Below are positions 37,507-47,216 of a stretch of DNA of 64,000 nt, piece by piece. Numbering within the stretch: the first letter of the stretch is position 1; every line of letters starts with the position of its first letter. The position numbers and the translations under genes are program-made. The notes under the pieces are model-generated. The model had not been told where the DNA came from. It searched no databases and saw only the letters and a program-made list of their open reading frames with translations. The DNA comes from Curtobacterium ammoniigenes NBRC 101786 (lineage in GTDB: Bacteria; Actinomycetota; Actinomycetes; Actinomycetales; Microbacteriaceae): the NCBI RefSeq assembly GCF_001571045.1, contig NZ_BCSV01000002.1, positions 496,001 to 560,000 of the forward strand. The letters run 5' to 3'.

Positions 37507-38666
37507 ACGCACCGCTCCGGCAGGCAGTGATCGACCTCGACGCGTATCGCGCGAACATCGACCTCGTCCGCGAATGGATGGATCCGGTCGAGGTGATGGC
37601 GGTCGTCAAGGCCGACTCATACGGTCACGGACTCGAGCCGGTCGCGCTCGCCGCCGTCGATGCCGGTATCGGGTGGCTCGGCGTGCTGACCGTGGGCAAC
37701 GCGTTGCGGCTCCGGTCGATCGGGGTCGGCGACGAGGTCCGGCTCTTCGCCTGGCAGCACGACCCGGATCTCGACTTCCGCGACGCCGTCGATTCGGGCG
37801 TCGACCTCGGGGTCTCCGGACTCGACGAGCTCGAACGGATCGCCGCTGCGGTGGACCAGCGGATCGCCCGCGTGCATCTGGGCGTGGACACGGGCCTCCA
37901 CCGCGACGGCGTCGCGCTCGACGCGTGGCCGGCGCTCGCGCGGCGGGCGCGCGAACTGGTCGACGCAGGACTGGTCGAGGTCGTCGCCGCCTACACGCAC
38001 CTTGCCGAGACATCTGACGATGAGGATGCGGCGGCGGTTGATCGCTATCGGGGAGCGCTGCAGGTCGCTGACGAACTCGGACTGCCCATCCCAATTCGGC
38101 ACGCGGCGGCCAGCCTGCCCGCCCTGACGCGGCCCGAGTTCCGATTCGACATGGTCCGCATGGGCTCCAATCTGCTCGGCATGCCGGGCGCGCCTGGTGT
38201 GTCGGCGTCCGACCTCGGGCTGACCCCGGTCATGACGCTCCGCGGCTCTGTCGCGAAGGTGAAGCGGGTCGCGGCCGGCACCGGCGTCTCGTACGACTAC
38301 ACGTTCCGCGCCGATCGGGAAACCACCCTCGCGCTGATCCCGATCGGCTACGCGGATGCGGTACCGCGCTCAGCGCAAGGGCGGATCGCGATCGCAATCG
38401 ACGGCCAGCGGTACCCCATCGTCGGTCGCGTCGCGATGGATCAGTTCCTCGTCGACGTCGGCGACGACGATGTCCGCGTCGGCGACACAGCAACGCTCTT
38501 CGGCACGGGCGAGGACGGCGAACTCACGGTGCTGGAGTGGGGGCAGGCGCTCGACGTCATTCCGGAGGAGATCACCTGCCGGATCGGTGGACGGGTGCCG
38601 CGTGTGTACGAGGGCCACGCCGTCGACGGGCGCGTTTCTGCATACCTCCGCGGGGAACCGCAGTGA
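37503..38666 (+). CDS. alr: Alanine racemase paralogue 2
   Basis: 387 residues from GTG 37503. Lys36 (VVKADSYGHG), Tyr264 (VSYDYTF), Arg134 (VDTGLHRDG), Met312-Asp313 (RVAMDQF) and the C-terminal tyrosine (GRVPRVYEG) are all present, so this copy is nearer to canonical Alr than its neighbour. The carbamylated lysine (Gly127 here) and Asn203 (Ala203 here) are replaced, as in paralogue 1. It likely supplies D-Ala for peptidoglycan. It is coupled on both sides: GTGA with the first racemase and GTGA with tsaE (38663). Confidence 0.93.
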   Translation: MNAPLRQAVIDLDAYRANIDLVREWMDPVEVMAVVKADSYGHGLEPVALAAVDAGIGWLGVLTVGNALRLRSIGVGDEVRLFAWQHDPDLDFRDAVDSGVDLGVSGLDELERIAAAVDQRIARVHLGVDTGLHRDGVALDAWPALARRARELVDAGLVEVVAAYTHLAETSDDEDAAAVDRYRGALQVADELGLPIPIRHAAASLPALTRPEFRFDMVRMGSNLLGMPGAPGVSASDLGLTPVMTLRGSVAKVKRVAAGTGVSYDYTFRADRETTLALIPIGYADAVPRSAQGRIAIAIDGQRYPIVGRVAMDQFLVDVGDDDVRVGDTATLFGTGEDGELTVLEWGQALDVIPEEITCRIGGRVPRVYEGHAVDGRVSAYLRGEPQ

Positions 38667-39226
38667 ACGAACAAGAACCCGTCGCCCCGGTCGTTCTCTT
38701 TGACGGCCGCGTGGACACCGTCGATGCGATGGGTGCGCTGGGTGCTCGCATCGCTAATGCGGTGGATGCGGGTGACCTGATCGTGCTCACCGGCCCGCTC
38801 GGCGCCGGGAAGACGACGCTCACCCGCGGACTCGGTGCCGCCCTCGGCGCTCGGGGCCAGATCGCGAGCCCGACGTTCGTGCTCGCGCGGACCCATCCGA
38901 CCGCGTCGGGCGTGGACCTCGTGCATGTCGACGCATACCGCCTCAGCGACCCGGTGGAGCTCGACGATCTCGACCTCGACTGGGACGCGTCCGTCGTCGT
39001 GGTCGAGTGGGGTCGCGGCATGGTGGATGCGATCGCAGACTCGTACCTTGACGTGGAGATCGAGCGTTCGATCGGAAGCGGCGACGTGGGTATCGTGCCG
39101 AGTCCAGTGCCAGGTGCCGAGCTCAGCGACGCGACCGGCCCGAACGACCCCGACGACGTTCCTGACGAACCCCGGCGTGTGGTGATCGTCGGACACGGCC
39201 CGCGCTGGGCAGCGCGCACGCTCTGA
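38663..39226 (+). CDS. tsaE: tRNA t6A threonylcarbamoylation ATPase TsaE
   Basis: ATPase that recycles the TsaB-TsaD complex in t6A37 synthesis. 187 residues from GTG 38663. Walker A GPLGAGKTTLTRG (residues 44-56); SPTFVLARTH; VDAYRLSDPVELDDL; VVVVEWGRGM (Walker B-like). The C-terminal about 60 residues (Asp/Pro-rich) are an extension over the usual 150. Linked to alr as in most actinobacteria. A 26-bp tandem repeat covers its stop. Confidence 0.95.
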   Translation: MNEQEPVAPVVLFDGRVDTVDAMGALGARIANAVDAGDLIVLTGPLGAGKTTLTRGLGAALGARGQIASPTFVLARTHPTASGVDLVHVDAYRLSDPVELDDLDLDWDASVVVVEWGRGMVDAIADSYLDVEIERSIGSGDVGIVPSPVPGAELSDATGPNDPDDVPDEPRRVVIVGHGPRWAARTL

Positions 39227-39264
39227 CGCATACCGCACCGCGCACGCTCTGACGCGCACCGCAC
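39213..39264 (+). repeat. 26-bp tandem duplication over the tsaE stop
   Basis: Two adjacent units, 39213-39238 and 39239-39264, each opening CGCGCACGCTCTGACGC, with 24 of 26 bases the same. The first contains the end of tsaE (TGA 39224-39226). A third partial CGCGC follows, then the tsaB -10 box. It looks like a slippage duplication of the tsaE 3' end. Confidence 0.9.
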
Positions 39265-39270
39265 CGCGCC

Positions 39271-39276
39271 TACGAT
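39271..39276 (+). promoter_or_regulatory. -10 element TACGAT for leaderless tsaB
   Basis: TACGAT ends six bases before GTG 39283, with no ribosome binding site. It implies that tsaB-rimI-tsaD can be transcribed apart from alr-tsaE. Confidence 0.6.
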
Positions 39277-39282
39277 GGTCTG

Positions 39283-39945
39283 GTGCTGCTCGCGATCGAC
39301 ACGTCCGCCGGAACCTCCGTCGCGGTCGTCGATCCGGTCGGACCCACGGTCCGCGCGCTGCGTGCCACGTCCGACACGCGTCGGCACGCGGAGGCGATCG
39401 GGCCATTCATCGCGGAGGCGTTGGTTGCGGCAGCGGTGTCATCGACGGACATCACAGCGGTCGTCGCCGGGATGGGCCCCGGCCCGTTCACCGGCCTGCG
39501 GGTCGGCATCGTCGCCGCGAGGACGTTCGCATCCGCTCGGGGGATCCCGCTGCTCCCGGTGGTGAGCCACGACGCTGCCGCAGCCCAGATCGTCGCCGCG
39601 AAGGCACCGGACGCGGTTGGGGCGAGCTCGTCTGCGGACGAGTTCGTCGTCCTCACCGACGCCCGACGTCGGGAGCAGTACTGGTCCGCGTATCGGGGCG
39701 GAGCCTCCGGTGTGTTCGAGCGGGTCGCCGGTCCCGGACTCGCGAAGCCAACGGACCTCGACACGGCGCTCGGACCGTTCGCGGCGGCGCCGCGGACCCT
39801 GATCGACGCGATCGACGCCGGATGGCTGGGCGTGCTCGCCGCAGAGCGGCTCTCGTCCGGCGCCGCGTTCGCACCCGACAGCCCGCTGTACCTGCGCGAC
39901 CCAGACGTCACGATGCCGGGTGCGCCGAAGCGAGTCGCGTCGTGA
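39283..39945 (+). CDS. tsaB: tRNA t6A threonylcarbamoylation protein TsaB
   Basis: Non-catalytic ASKHA-fold partner and protector of TsaD. 220 residues; MLLAIDTSAGTSVAVVD and GMGPGPFTGLRVGIVAART are diagnostic, while the HxxxH metal site of TsaD is missing, as expected. Its stop overlaps the rimI start (GTGA at 39942). Confidence 0.95.
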   Translation: MLLAIDTSAGTSVAVVDPVGPTVRALRATSDTRRHAEAIGPFIAEALVAAAVSSTDITAVVAGMGPGPFTGLRVGIVAARTFASARGIPLLPVVSHDAAAAQIVAAKAPDAVGASSSADEFVVLTDARRREQYWSAYRGGASGVFERVAGPGLAKPTDLDTALGPFAAAPRTLIDAIDAGWLGVLAAERLSSGAAFAPDSPLYLRDPDVTMPGAPKRVAS

Positions 39946-40442
39946 CCTGGCGGCTGCGAAACGCGGTGCCCGCGGATCTGGACGACATCATGTGGCTGGA
40001 GCGCGCCTCCTTTCCGACGGATGCGTGGTCGTCCGCGCAGATGGCAGCGGAACTGCATTCGCCGTACGGGTTCTACGTGATCGCCGAGCAGGTCGACGAC
40101 GAGACCGTACCCACCGTCATCGGGTACGCGGGGATTGCGTCGCTCCCTGCAGACACCGTTGCCGACGTGCAGACCATCGCGGTCGACGCCGCGCGGCGGG
40201 GCTCCGGCATCGGTCGTGCGCTCTTCCAAGCGCTCCTCGACGAGGCACGCCGACGTGCGGTGCGCGAGGTGTTCCTCGAGGTGCGTGCCGACAATCCCGT
40301 CGCCCAGCACATGTACGAGCGATTCGGGTTCGAGGCGATCGCGACGCGCCCCCGCTACTACCAGCCGGACGGCGTCGACGCGATCGTCATGCGGCGGACC
40401 ACGCCGACTGCCGAGGAGGAATCGTCCGATGGCCACCGCTGA
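39942..40442 (+). CDS. rimI: Ribosomal-protein alanine N-acetyltransferase RimI
   Basis: GNAT enzyme, thought to acetylate the N-terminus of ribosomal protein S18 and perhaps others. 166 residues from GTG 39942. [20 protein letters not shown], the acetyl-CoA loop [16 protein letters not shown], and [21 protein letters not shown] match RimI. It sits between tsaB and tsaD, as in most Gram-positives, and overlaps tsaD by 14 bp. Confidence 0.92.
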   Translation: MTWRLRNAVPADLDDIMWLERASFPTDAWSSAQMAAELHSPYGFYVIAEQVDDETVPTVIGYAGIASLPADTVADVQTIAVDAARRGSGIGRALFQALLDEARRRAVREVFLEVRADNPVAQHMYERFGFEAIATRPRYYQPDGVDAIVMRRTTPTAEEESSDGHR

Positions 40443-41484
40443 ACCGCTCGTTCTCGGGATCGAGACGAGCTGCGACGAGACCGGTGTCGGCATCGTTCGC
40501 GGACGATCCCTGCTCGCGAACGTGATCGCGTCGAGCATGGAGGAGCATGCGCGGTTCGGCGGCGTCGTCCCGGAGGTCGCCGCGCGTGCCCATCTGGAGG
40601 CGCTCACCCCGACCCTGCAGGAAGCGCTGCGGATCGCAGACGTCCGGTTGGAGGATCTCGACGCGATCGCCGTGACCGCGGGGCCTGGCCTCGCCGGTGC
40701 GCTGATGGTGGGTGTCGGGGCCGCGAAGGCATTGTCCGTCGCGACGGGAGCCCCGCTCTACGGCGTGAACCACTTGGTCGGCCACGTCGGTGCCGACGTC
40801 CTCCGTGCCGACGGGTCCGACATCGCGTTGCCGACGGTCGCGCTGCTCGTGTCGGGCGGTCACACGTCGTTGCTTCTGGTGCGCGACCTCGTCGACGACG
40901 TCGAGCTTCTCGGTGAGACGATCGACGATGCGGCGGGGGAGGCATTCGACAAGGTCGCGCGCCTCATCGGTCTCCCGTATCCAGGCGGGCCGCAGATCGA
41001 CCGAGCCGCCGCGTCCGGTGATTCGGCAGCGATTCGCTTTCCGCGCGGGCTGACGCTTCCGAAGGACATGGCGGCGCACCGCTACGACTTCTCGTTCTCG
41101 GGTCTGAAGACCGCCGTCGCCCGGTGGGTCGAGCGCGCCGCCGACGAGGGGCAGCCGATCCCCACGGCGGACGTTGCAGCGAGCTTCCGCGAAGCGGTCG
41201 TCGACGTTCTGATCCGCAAGGCGCTCGCCGCCTGCGCCGACACCGGTGTACCGCGGCTCCTGCTCGGCGGCGGCGTCGTCGCGAACGCGCGGTTGCGCGC
41301 TGTTGCGGAGGAGCGATGCGCCGAGGCAGGCGTCGCCCTCCGGATACCCCCGCTCGACCTGTGCACCGATAACGGGGCGATGATCGCAGCGATCGGGGCT
41401 CGGCTGGTCGCGGCAGGCCGCGCACCGAGCGACCTGGCGTTCGCGGCGGACTCGACCCTGCCCGTGACGACCGTCCAGGTCTGA
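40429..41484 (+). CDS. tsaD: tRNA N6-adenosine threonylcarbamoyltransferase TsaD
   Basis: Moves the threonylcarbamoyl group onto A37 of ANN-decoding tRNAs. 351 residues from ATG 40429, with GAGGAGGA at 40413-40420 inside rim[16 protein letters not shown] at the start, iron site His115 and His119 (VNHLVGH), SGGHTSLLL, and the C-terminal [13 protein letters not shown] complete the family. TsaC, which makes the threonylcarbamoyl-AMP, is not in the window. Confidence 0.97.
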   Translation: MATAEPLVLGIETSCDETGVGIVRGRSLLANVIASSMEEHARFGGVVPEVAARAHLEALTPTLQEALRIADVRLEDLDAIAVTAGPGLAGALMVGVGAAKALSVATGAPLYGVNHLVGHVGADVLRADGSDIALPTVALLVSGGHTSLLLVRDLVDDVELLGETIDDAAGEAFDKVARLIGLPYPGGPQIDRAAASGDSAAIRFPRGLTLPKDMAAHRYDFSFSGLKTAVARWVERAADEGQPIPTADVAASFREAVVDVLIRKALAACADTGVPRLLLGGGVVANARLRAVAEERCAEAGVALRIPPLDLCTDNGAMIAAIGARLVAAGRAPSDLAFAADSTLPVTTVQV

Positions 41485-41622
41485 CGCGCCTCGGCCCCCG
41501 GTGGTGCTTGTTGCCGGTCGGCCCGGAGCGCGGGCTGGAAGCGTTCCAAGACCTCACGCCGACATGGCATGATTCGACCGGGAGGCCCGTCCCACCTTCC
41601 CGACACCGCGCAAGGAGGCCCC

Positions 41623-42501
41623 GTGACCGAGCAGCAGGAATCAGCAGCTGAGGACGATCCGACGACGCCGAGCGAGGGCGGCGCCGAGCAGGCGAATCCA
41701 TCGGCTTCGGCTTCGGCGCCGGCGCCGGGAGAGTCGGCGGATGCGGAATCGCGAGCGCCGTCGCCCTACGGTGATGCATGGAGCGGGACCGTTCCTGGCC
41801 GGGCATCGGCAGACGCCCGGCCTACCCGGCAGCCAACGGATGGTGCGCGAGCCGCATACGGATCGCCGCCGCCCGGACAGCCGGGCGTCTCCCAGCAGCC
41901 CACCGGCCCCGGCCAGGCCACCGGCCCTGACCAGCGAGCCGGGTACGGTCAGCAGGCCGGATTCGGTCAGGCCGCCGGGTATGGCCAGGCCAGCGCGTAC
42001 GGCCAGCAGGGCAGGGTCGGCTACCCCTCCGCCGCCGGCCAGCCGGGAGTTTCCGGCCAATACGGCGCACCGTCGGGGTATGCCGCGCCGCAATACGGTT
42101 CGCCGTCCGGGTACCCGGGTGGCCAGTACCCCGCACCGTCCGGCTACGCCGGGCAGTATGGCTCGCCCGCTGGCTATGGCGCGAGTCCCTACGGCACGTC
42201 ATCTCCCTACGCGGGTTCTGGTCCCTATCGGGCAGCGCCGTGGAATCTCATGTCGATCCTGTCGATCGTCTTCGCGTTCGTGTTCGCGCCGGTCGGGGTC
42301 GTGCTCGGCCACATCGCGCTCACGCAGATCCGCCGCACCGGTGAACAGGGTCGTGTGCTCGCGATCATCGGTCTCGTGGTCGGGTATCTGGCGGTGCTCT
42401 GGACGATCTTCATCATTGCGATGTTCATCGTCCTCGCCGCGTCGCACTCGACCTTCTCAACCGGCGGGAGCCCGAACGCGCTGTTCGGTCTCCCACACTG
42501 A
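41623..42501 (+). CDS. DUF4190-type membrane protein with a Gly/Tyr/Gln/Pro-rich N-terminal region
   Basis: 292 residues from GTG 41623, preceded by AAGGAGG (about 41612). Residues 1-75 are acidic and Ser/Ala/Pro-rich. Residues 80-205 are low complexity with recurring QYGSPSGY, GYGQ and PSGYAGQ units, probably disordered and able to self-associate. Residues about 210-280 hold two membrane helices linked by LTQIRRTGEQGRVLA, matching the DUF4190 pattern. No enzyme motif. Function unknown; such proteins sit in the membrane with a long cytoplasmic tail. It stands alone after tsaD. Confidence 0.85.
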   Translation: MTEQQESAAEDDPTTPSEGGAEQANPSASASAPAPGESADAESRAPSPYGDAWSGTVPGRASADARPTRQPTDGARAAYGSPPPGQPGVSQQPTGPGQATGPDQRAGYGQQAGFGQAAGYGQASAYGQQGRVGYPSAAGQPGVSGQYGAPSGYAAPQYGSPSGYPGGQYPAPSGYAGQYGSPAGYGASPYGTSSPYAGSGPYRAAPWNLMSILSIVFAFVFAPVGVVLGHIALTQIRRTGEQGRVLAIIGLVVGYLAVLWTIFIIAMFIVLAASHSTFSTGGSPNALFGLPH

Positions 42502-42532
42502 GCGCGCACGACAGCCCGGTCAGGCCCTAGGC

Positions 42533-42627
42533 ACTGATCGGGCCGCTCGATGCCGATCGGACCGCTGATTGCCGATTTAACCGCTGCAGGCCGATCTGAC
42601 TGCTGCATGCCGCTCAGACCGCTGCAC
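42533..42627. repeat. Degenerate 19-bp tandem repeat, five units
   Basis: Units at 42533, 42552, 42571, 42590 and 42609, each 19 bp, consensus GCCGATCNGACCGCTGCAT. Units 2 to 5 all begin GCCG and carry the core GNCTG or CCGCTG at the same place; unit 1 is the most divergent. The array fills the space between the DUF4190 gene and the convergent methyltransferase gene and ends one base before the stop at 42629. No similar unit was seen elsewhere in the window. Confidence 0.85.
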
Positions 42628-42628
42628 T

Positions 42629-43843
42629 CTAATCACGTCGCGGAGACTCGTCGCGCAGGCGCTCACACAGGATGGCGACGTGGCGGCCGTCGATCCGTGT
42701 CGCGATGAGCGTCGCGGAACGGACACCACCGTTCAGCCGCAGGCGTTTGCGGAATACCGCCGGATCGATGTCGACGCCGCGCTTCTTGATCTCGAGGCGT
42801 CCGATGCCGTCGGCGCTCAGCCTGCGGCTCAGTTGTTTCACGTCGAGCGGGAGGACGTCGAGGACGCGGAACGGGGTGGCGAACGGCGTGGACACCAGAC
42901 GATCGCTTGTGAAGTACGCGATGTCCGCCGACAGCATCCGGCCGTCGAGCTCACGGACGACATCGCCGATAAGCCGCGCCCGGATGACTGCGCCGTCGGG
43001 TTCGTAGAGGTAGGCGCTGAGCGGCCCGGTGTCGGCGTCTGGAGCATCGGCCGGACCGGTCCGTTCTGCAACCCCATGCGTGCCGATGACGAGTGCGCTG
43101 CGGCGAATCGCAGGGCGCGCGAGCGGGCCGAACCAGAGCGCAAGCTCGACGACCTCGCGGTCGACGCTGACCCACTGCGCCTCCGCCGTGTCGGGGATGA
43201 GATCGCGATCGATCCCGGGCCCCAGCTTCACGCCCGTTGGGCGCACTGTCGCCGCTGCGAACACCGTATCGAGCGACGGCGACCAGTCCTCGGGATCCCA
43301 TTGACGGCGCGTGTTCGCATGGCCGGAAGTGCGTCGCGCCGGATCGAGCCAAACGGCATCGACCGACTCGAGATCGAACGACACGGCATCACCCAACCGC
43401 ACCGTCGCGCGGGGCCACGGGGCCAGATTGTGCGTTGCCACCGCTGCCGTCACCTCGTCCCGGTCGACGGCAATCACGTCTCGGTCGAGCGCAGCGAAGG
43501 CCATGGCGTCACCGCCGATGCCGCACCCGAGGTCCGCGATCCGCGTCAGACCCGCGTGCTCGAAACGGCCAGCGTGGTGCGCTGCGACCTGGAGGCGCGT
43601 CGCCTGCTCAAGGCCGGCCTCCGTGAAGAGCATGCGGGTGGCGAAGGCGCCGAACTTGTCGCGCCCGCGTTGGCGGAGGCGGGCTTGCGTGAGCACCGCC
43701 GCCACCAGCTGCGGGTCGTGGCCTTCGCGCCGCAGTCGACTGACGACGCGCACGATCTCGCCCGGGTCGCCGATCGCCGGAGTCCGGTCGAGCAGCGCCA
43801 TGCCGCCTGGGGTGAGCAGCGCTGCGAGTTCGCCTGCGTTCAT
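42629..43843 (-). CDS. Class I SAM-dependent methyltransferase with a THUMP-like C-terminal domain
   Basis: 404 residues from ATG 43843 ([14 protein letters not shown]), chosen because GGGAGGA sits at good distance; an ATG at 43864 is possible. The SAM motif is [17 protein letters not shown] (residues 101-117), followed by IAVDRDE (motif II) and [12 protein letters not shown] (motif IV-like). The last about 75 residues ([20 protein letters not shown]) match the THUMP-like domain of this family. An RNA, probably tRNA or rRNA, substrate is inferred from that domain. It is transcribed away from groES. Confidence 0.88.
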   Translation of the reverse strand: MNAGELAALLTPGGMALLDRTPAIGDPGEIVRVVSRLRREGHDPQLVAAVLTQARLRQRGRDKFGAFATRMLFTEAGLEQATRLQVAAHHAGRFEHAGLTRIADLGCGIGGDAMAFAALDRDVIAVDRDEVTAAVATHNLAPWPRATVRLGDAVSFDLESVDAVWLDPARRTSGHANTRRQWDPEDWSPSLDTVFAAATVRPTGVKLGPGIDRDLIPDTAEAQWVSVDREVVELALWFGPLARPAIRRSALVIGTHGVAERTGPADAPDADTGPLSAYLYEPDGAVIRARLIGDVVRELDGRMLSADIAYFTSDRLVSTPFATPFRVLDVLPLDVKQLSRRLSADGIGRLEIKKRGVDIDPAVFRKRLRLNGGVRSATLIATRIDGRHVAILCERLRDESPRRD

Positions 43844-43918
43844 GCAGCGATCCTCCCAGGTCATTCTGGACCGGCGGACCGTCTCCCCGGCCGGTGGTGA
43901 GAGGGCTGCATCCACAGG

Positions 43919-43945
43919 TTGGCACTCGGATTGACCGAGTGCCAA
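43919..43945. promoter_or_regulatory. CIRCE operator 1 (HrcA site) at groES
   Basis: TTGGCACTC (43919-43927), nine bases, GAGTGCCAA (43937-43945): perfect inverted arms and the exact spacing of CIRCE (consensus TTAGCACTC-N9-GAGTGCTAA, one compensated change in each arm). The groES -35 box lies inside its spacer, so bound HrcA would block polymerase. Confidence 0.93.
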
Positions 43946-43959
43946 CAACCCCCTACAGT
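43931..43959 (+). promoter_or_regulatory. groES promoter
   Basis: TTGACC (43931-43936) and TACAGT (43954-43959) at 17 bp. The transcript should start near 43966, inside the second operator, and has a leader of about 57 nt with AGAGAGG (44011-44017) before the groES GTG. Confidence 0.85.
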
Positions 43960-43964
43960 TGGAC

Positions 43965-43991
43965 CTGGCACTCTCCCTCGCGAAGTGCCAA
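43965..43991. promoter_or_regulatory. CIRCE operator 2 (degenerate) at the groES transcript start
   Basis: CTGGCACTC (43965-43973), nine bases, AAGTGCCAA (43983-43991). Arms match the first operator except for the outermost left base and one mismatch at the inner right base. It also would form a hairpin at the 5' end of the mRNA. Confidence 0.85.
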
Positions 43992-44022
43992 CCGGTCAGC
44001 AACCGACAAAAGAGAGGTCACC

Positions 44023-44319
44023 GTGGCTGTCAGCATTAAGCCGCTCGAAGATCGCATCGTCATCCGTCAGGTCGAGGCGGAGCAGACCACTGCCTCCGGT
44101 CTGGTCATCCCGGACACCGCCAAGGAGAAGCCCCAGGAGGGCGAGGTCGTGGCCGTCGGGCCGGGTCGCATCGACGACAACGGCAACCGCGTGCCGCTCG
44201 ACGTGGCCGTCGGCGACAAGGTCATTTACTCCAAGTACGGCGGAACCGAGGTCAAGATCGAAGGCGACGACCTGCTCGTCCTCTCCGCGCGCGACGTCCT
44301 GGCGGTCGTCGTCCGCTAA
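44023..44319 (+). CDS. groES: Co-chaperonin GroES
   Basis: Ten-kDa lid of the GroEL chaperonin. 98 residues from GTG 44023 ([20 protein letters not shown]), with the mobile loop [19 protein letters not shown] (residues about 19-37) and [18 protein letters not shown]. GroEL does not follow: a terminator and rarD do. Many actinobacteria keep a groEL1 here, so the groEL genes must be elsewhere. Heat-shock control by HrcA is predicted from the two CIRCE sites. Confidence 0.97.
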   Translation: MAVSIKPLEDRIVIRQVEAEQTTASGLVIPDTAKEKPQEGEVVAVGPGRIDDNGNRVPLDVAVGDKVIYSKYGGTEVKIEGDDLLVLSARDVLAVVVR

Positions 44320-44333
44320 GCACCCTTTCGCAC

Positions 44334-44372
44334 AACGACCCCGGATGGCGCCCGCAGCCGTCCGGGGTCGTT
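44334..44372 (+). terminator. Terminator after groES
   Basis: AACGACCCCGGA (44334-44345) pairs perfectly with TCCGGGGTCGTT (44361-44372) around a 15-base GC-rich loop. A short T-rich stretch (TGTCGT) follows. It makes groES a single-gene transcript. Confidence 0.8.
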
Positions 44373-44482
44373 GTCGTATGCCGGTGCTGGCACCACGCGC
44401 TCGTGCCGCCCTCTGTCTGACGGCTGCGCATTCCCAACCGCCCGCAAACGCATGGGCCACCGCTGGCACCTCCACGCTTCCG

Positions 44483-44488
44483 TAGGAT
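44483..44488 (+). promoter_or_regulatory. -10 element TAGGAT for leaderless rarD
   Basis: TAGGAT ends six bases before ATG 44495, with no ribosome binding site. The stretch 44373-44482 holds nothing else recognised. Confidence 0.6.
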
Positions 44489-44494
44489 CAGGGC

Positions 44495-45481
44495 ATGTCG
44501 AGCTTCCGCAATACGTCCGCGCTCGGCTCAAGGAGCCGACCGGAGCGCTCCGAGACGTCGGTTGGCATCGGTCAGGCCATCGGCGCCTACGGGCTCTGGG
44601 GAGCGCTTCCGCTGCTCTTCGCTGCGATGGCGCCCGCGGGACCCTTTGAGATCGTGGCGTGGCGGATCGTATTCGCGCTTGGCTTCTGCATTGTTGTCAT
44701 CGGCGCGGGACGAACCTGGCCGCGCATTCGCGCCATCCTCGTTCGCCCAGACGTCCTCCGCACGCTGGGACTCGCGGCGTTCCTGATCGTCATCAACTGG
44801 ACCGTCTACGTGTCCGCAACGACGTCGGGACGCACTGTGGAGGCGGCACTCGGCTATTTCATCAACCCGCTCGTGACCATCGCGCTCGGCGTGATCGTCC
44901 TCCGCGAGCGGCTCCGGCCGGCGCAGTGGGTCGCGGTCGCGCTCAGCGCTGTGGCGGTCATCGTCATCGCGGTCGGGTACGGGCAGCCGCCGATCATCGC
45001 GCTGACCCTCGCGTTCTCGTTCGGCCTCTATGGACTCGTCAAGAAGCGGGTCGGTGCCGCAGTCGACGCGCTGAGCGGGCTGACGATCGAGACCGCATGG
45101 CTCGTGCCGTTCGCGGTCGCCGCACTCGTCGTGTTCGGCGTCACCGGGTTCGACGGCGGAGTGACGTTCGGAGCGCTCGGTGTCTGGCACGCGCTGCTGC
45201 TCGTGCTCGGCGGACCGGTCACCGCGGTTCCGCTGCTCCTGTTCGCGTCGTCGGCACGCCGACTGCCGCTCTCGCTGATCGGGCTCTGCCAGTACCTCAC
45301 CCCGGTGCTGCAGTTCATCGTCGGCGTTTGGCTCCAGCACGAGGCGATGTCGCCGGCCCGCTGGTTCGGATTCGCGATCGTCTGGTTGGCGCTCGTGGTC
45401 CTGACCGTCGACGCATTTCGGGCAAGCAGGACGAGCGCTGGCGCTTCCCGCTCAGCTGCGGCGCCAGCACCGGTCGACTGA
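44495..45481 (+). CDS. rarD: EamA/RarD-family transporter
   Basis: Membrane carrier of the drug/metabolite superfamily, 328 residues, ten predicted helices in two five-helix repeats. The N-terminal signature GAYGLWGALPLLFAAMAP and VAWRIVFALGF, NWTVYVSATTSGRTVEAALGYFINPL and GLCQYLTPVLQFIVGV match the RarD branch (named for chloramphenicol sensitivity; substrate unknown). It converges on guaB; the 66-bp gap shows no clear terminator. Confidence 0.9.
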   Translation: MSSFRNTSALGSRSRPERSETSVGIGQAIGAYGLWGALPLLFAAMAPAGPFEIVAWRIVFALGFCIVVIGAGRTWPRIRAILVRPDVLRTLGLAAFLIVINWTVYVSATTSGRTVEAALGYFINPLVTIALGVIVLRERLRPAQWVAVALSAVAVIVIAVGYGQPPIIALTLAFSFGLYGLVKKRVGAAVDALSGLTIETAWLVPFAVAALVVFGVTGFDGGVTFGALGVWHALLLVLGGPVTAVPLLLFASSARRLPLSLIGLCQYLTPVLQFIVGVWLQHEAMSPARWFGFAIVWLALVVLTVDAFRASRTSAGASRSAAAPAPVD

Positions 45482-45547
45482 CGTACGAGACCGCCGCTCA
45501 CGGGCGCCGATGCGGCCGCGAAGCGGTGGGCAGCCTCTTCGGTGGTC

Positions 45548-47059
<1,512 letters not shown>

Positions 47060-47204
47060 TCATGTCCGGGAGCAGGAGGGTGCGACACCGGGCACACGAC
47101 GTCGGGTTCCGGATAGGAAATGGTAACGCGCAGGTGGGAGCGCGCTATTCCACGCGCGATTCCACAGGGCGCCGTCGCTCGTGTCGTCCAGACGGGGCCG
47201 CCGG

Positions 47205-47210
47205 TAGGCT
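47205..47210 (+). promoter_or_regulatory. -10 element TAGGCT for leaderless guaB3
   Basis: TAGGCT ends six bases before GTG 47217, with no ribosome binding site. Confidence 0.6.
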
Positions 47211-47216
47211 GCACTG

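Noticed and set aside
36403-38666. The second alr copy as a recent duplication.
   Set aside because: The two proteins differ throughout and in several active-site residues, so the pair is old.
42533-42627. The 19-bp array as a CRISPR.
   Set aside because: Units are contiguous with no spacers, far too short, and no cas genes are near.
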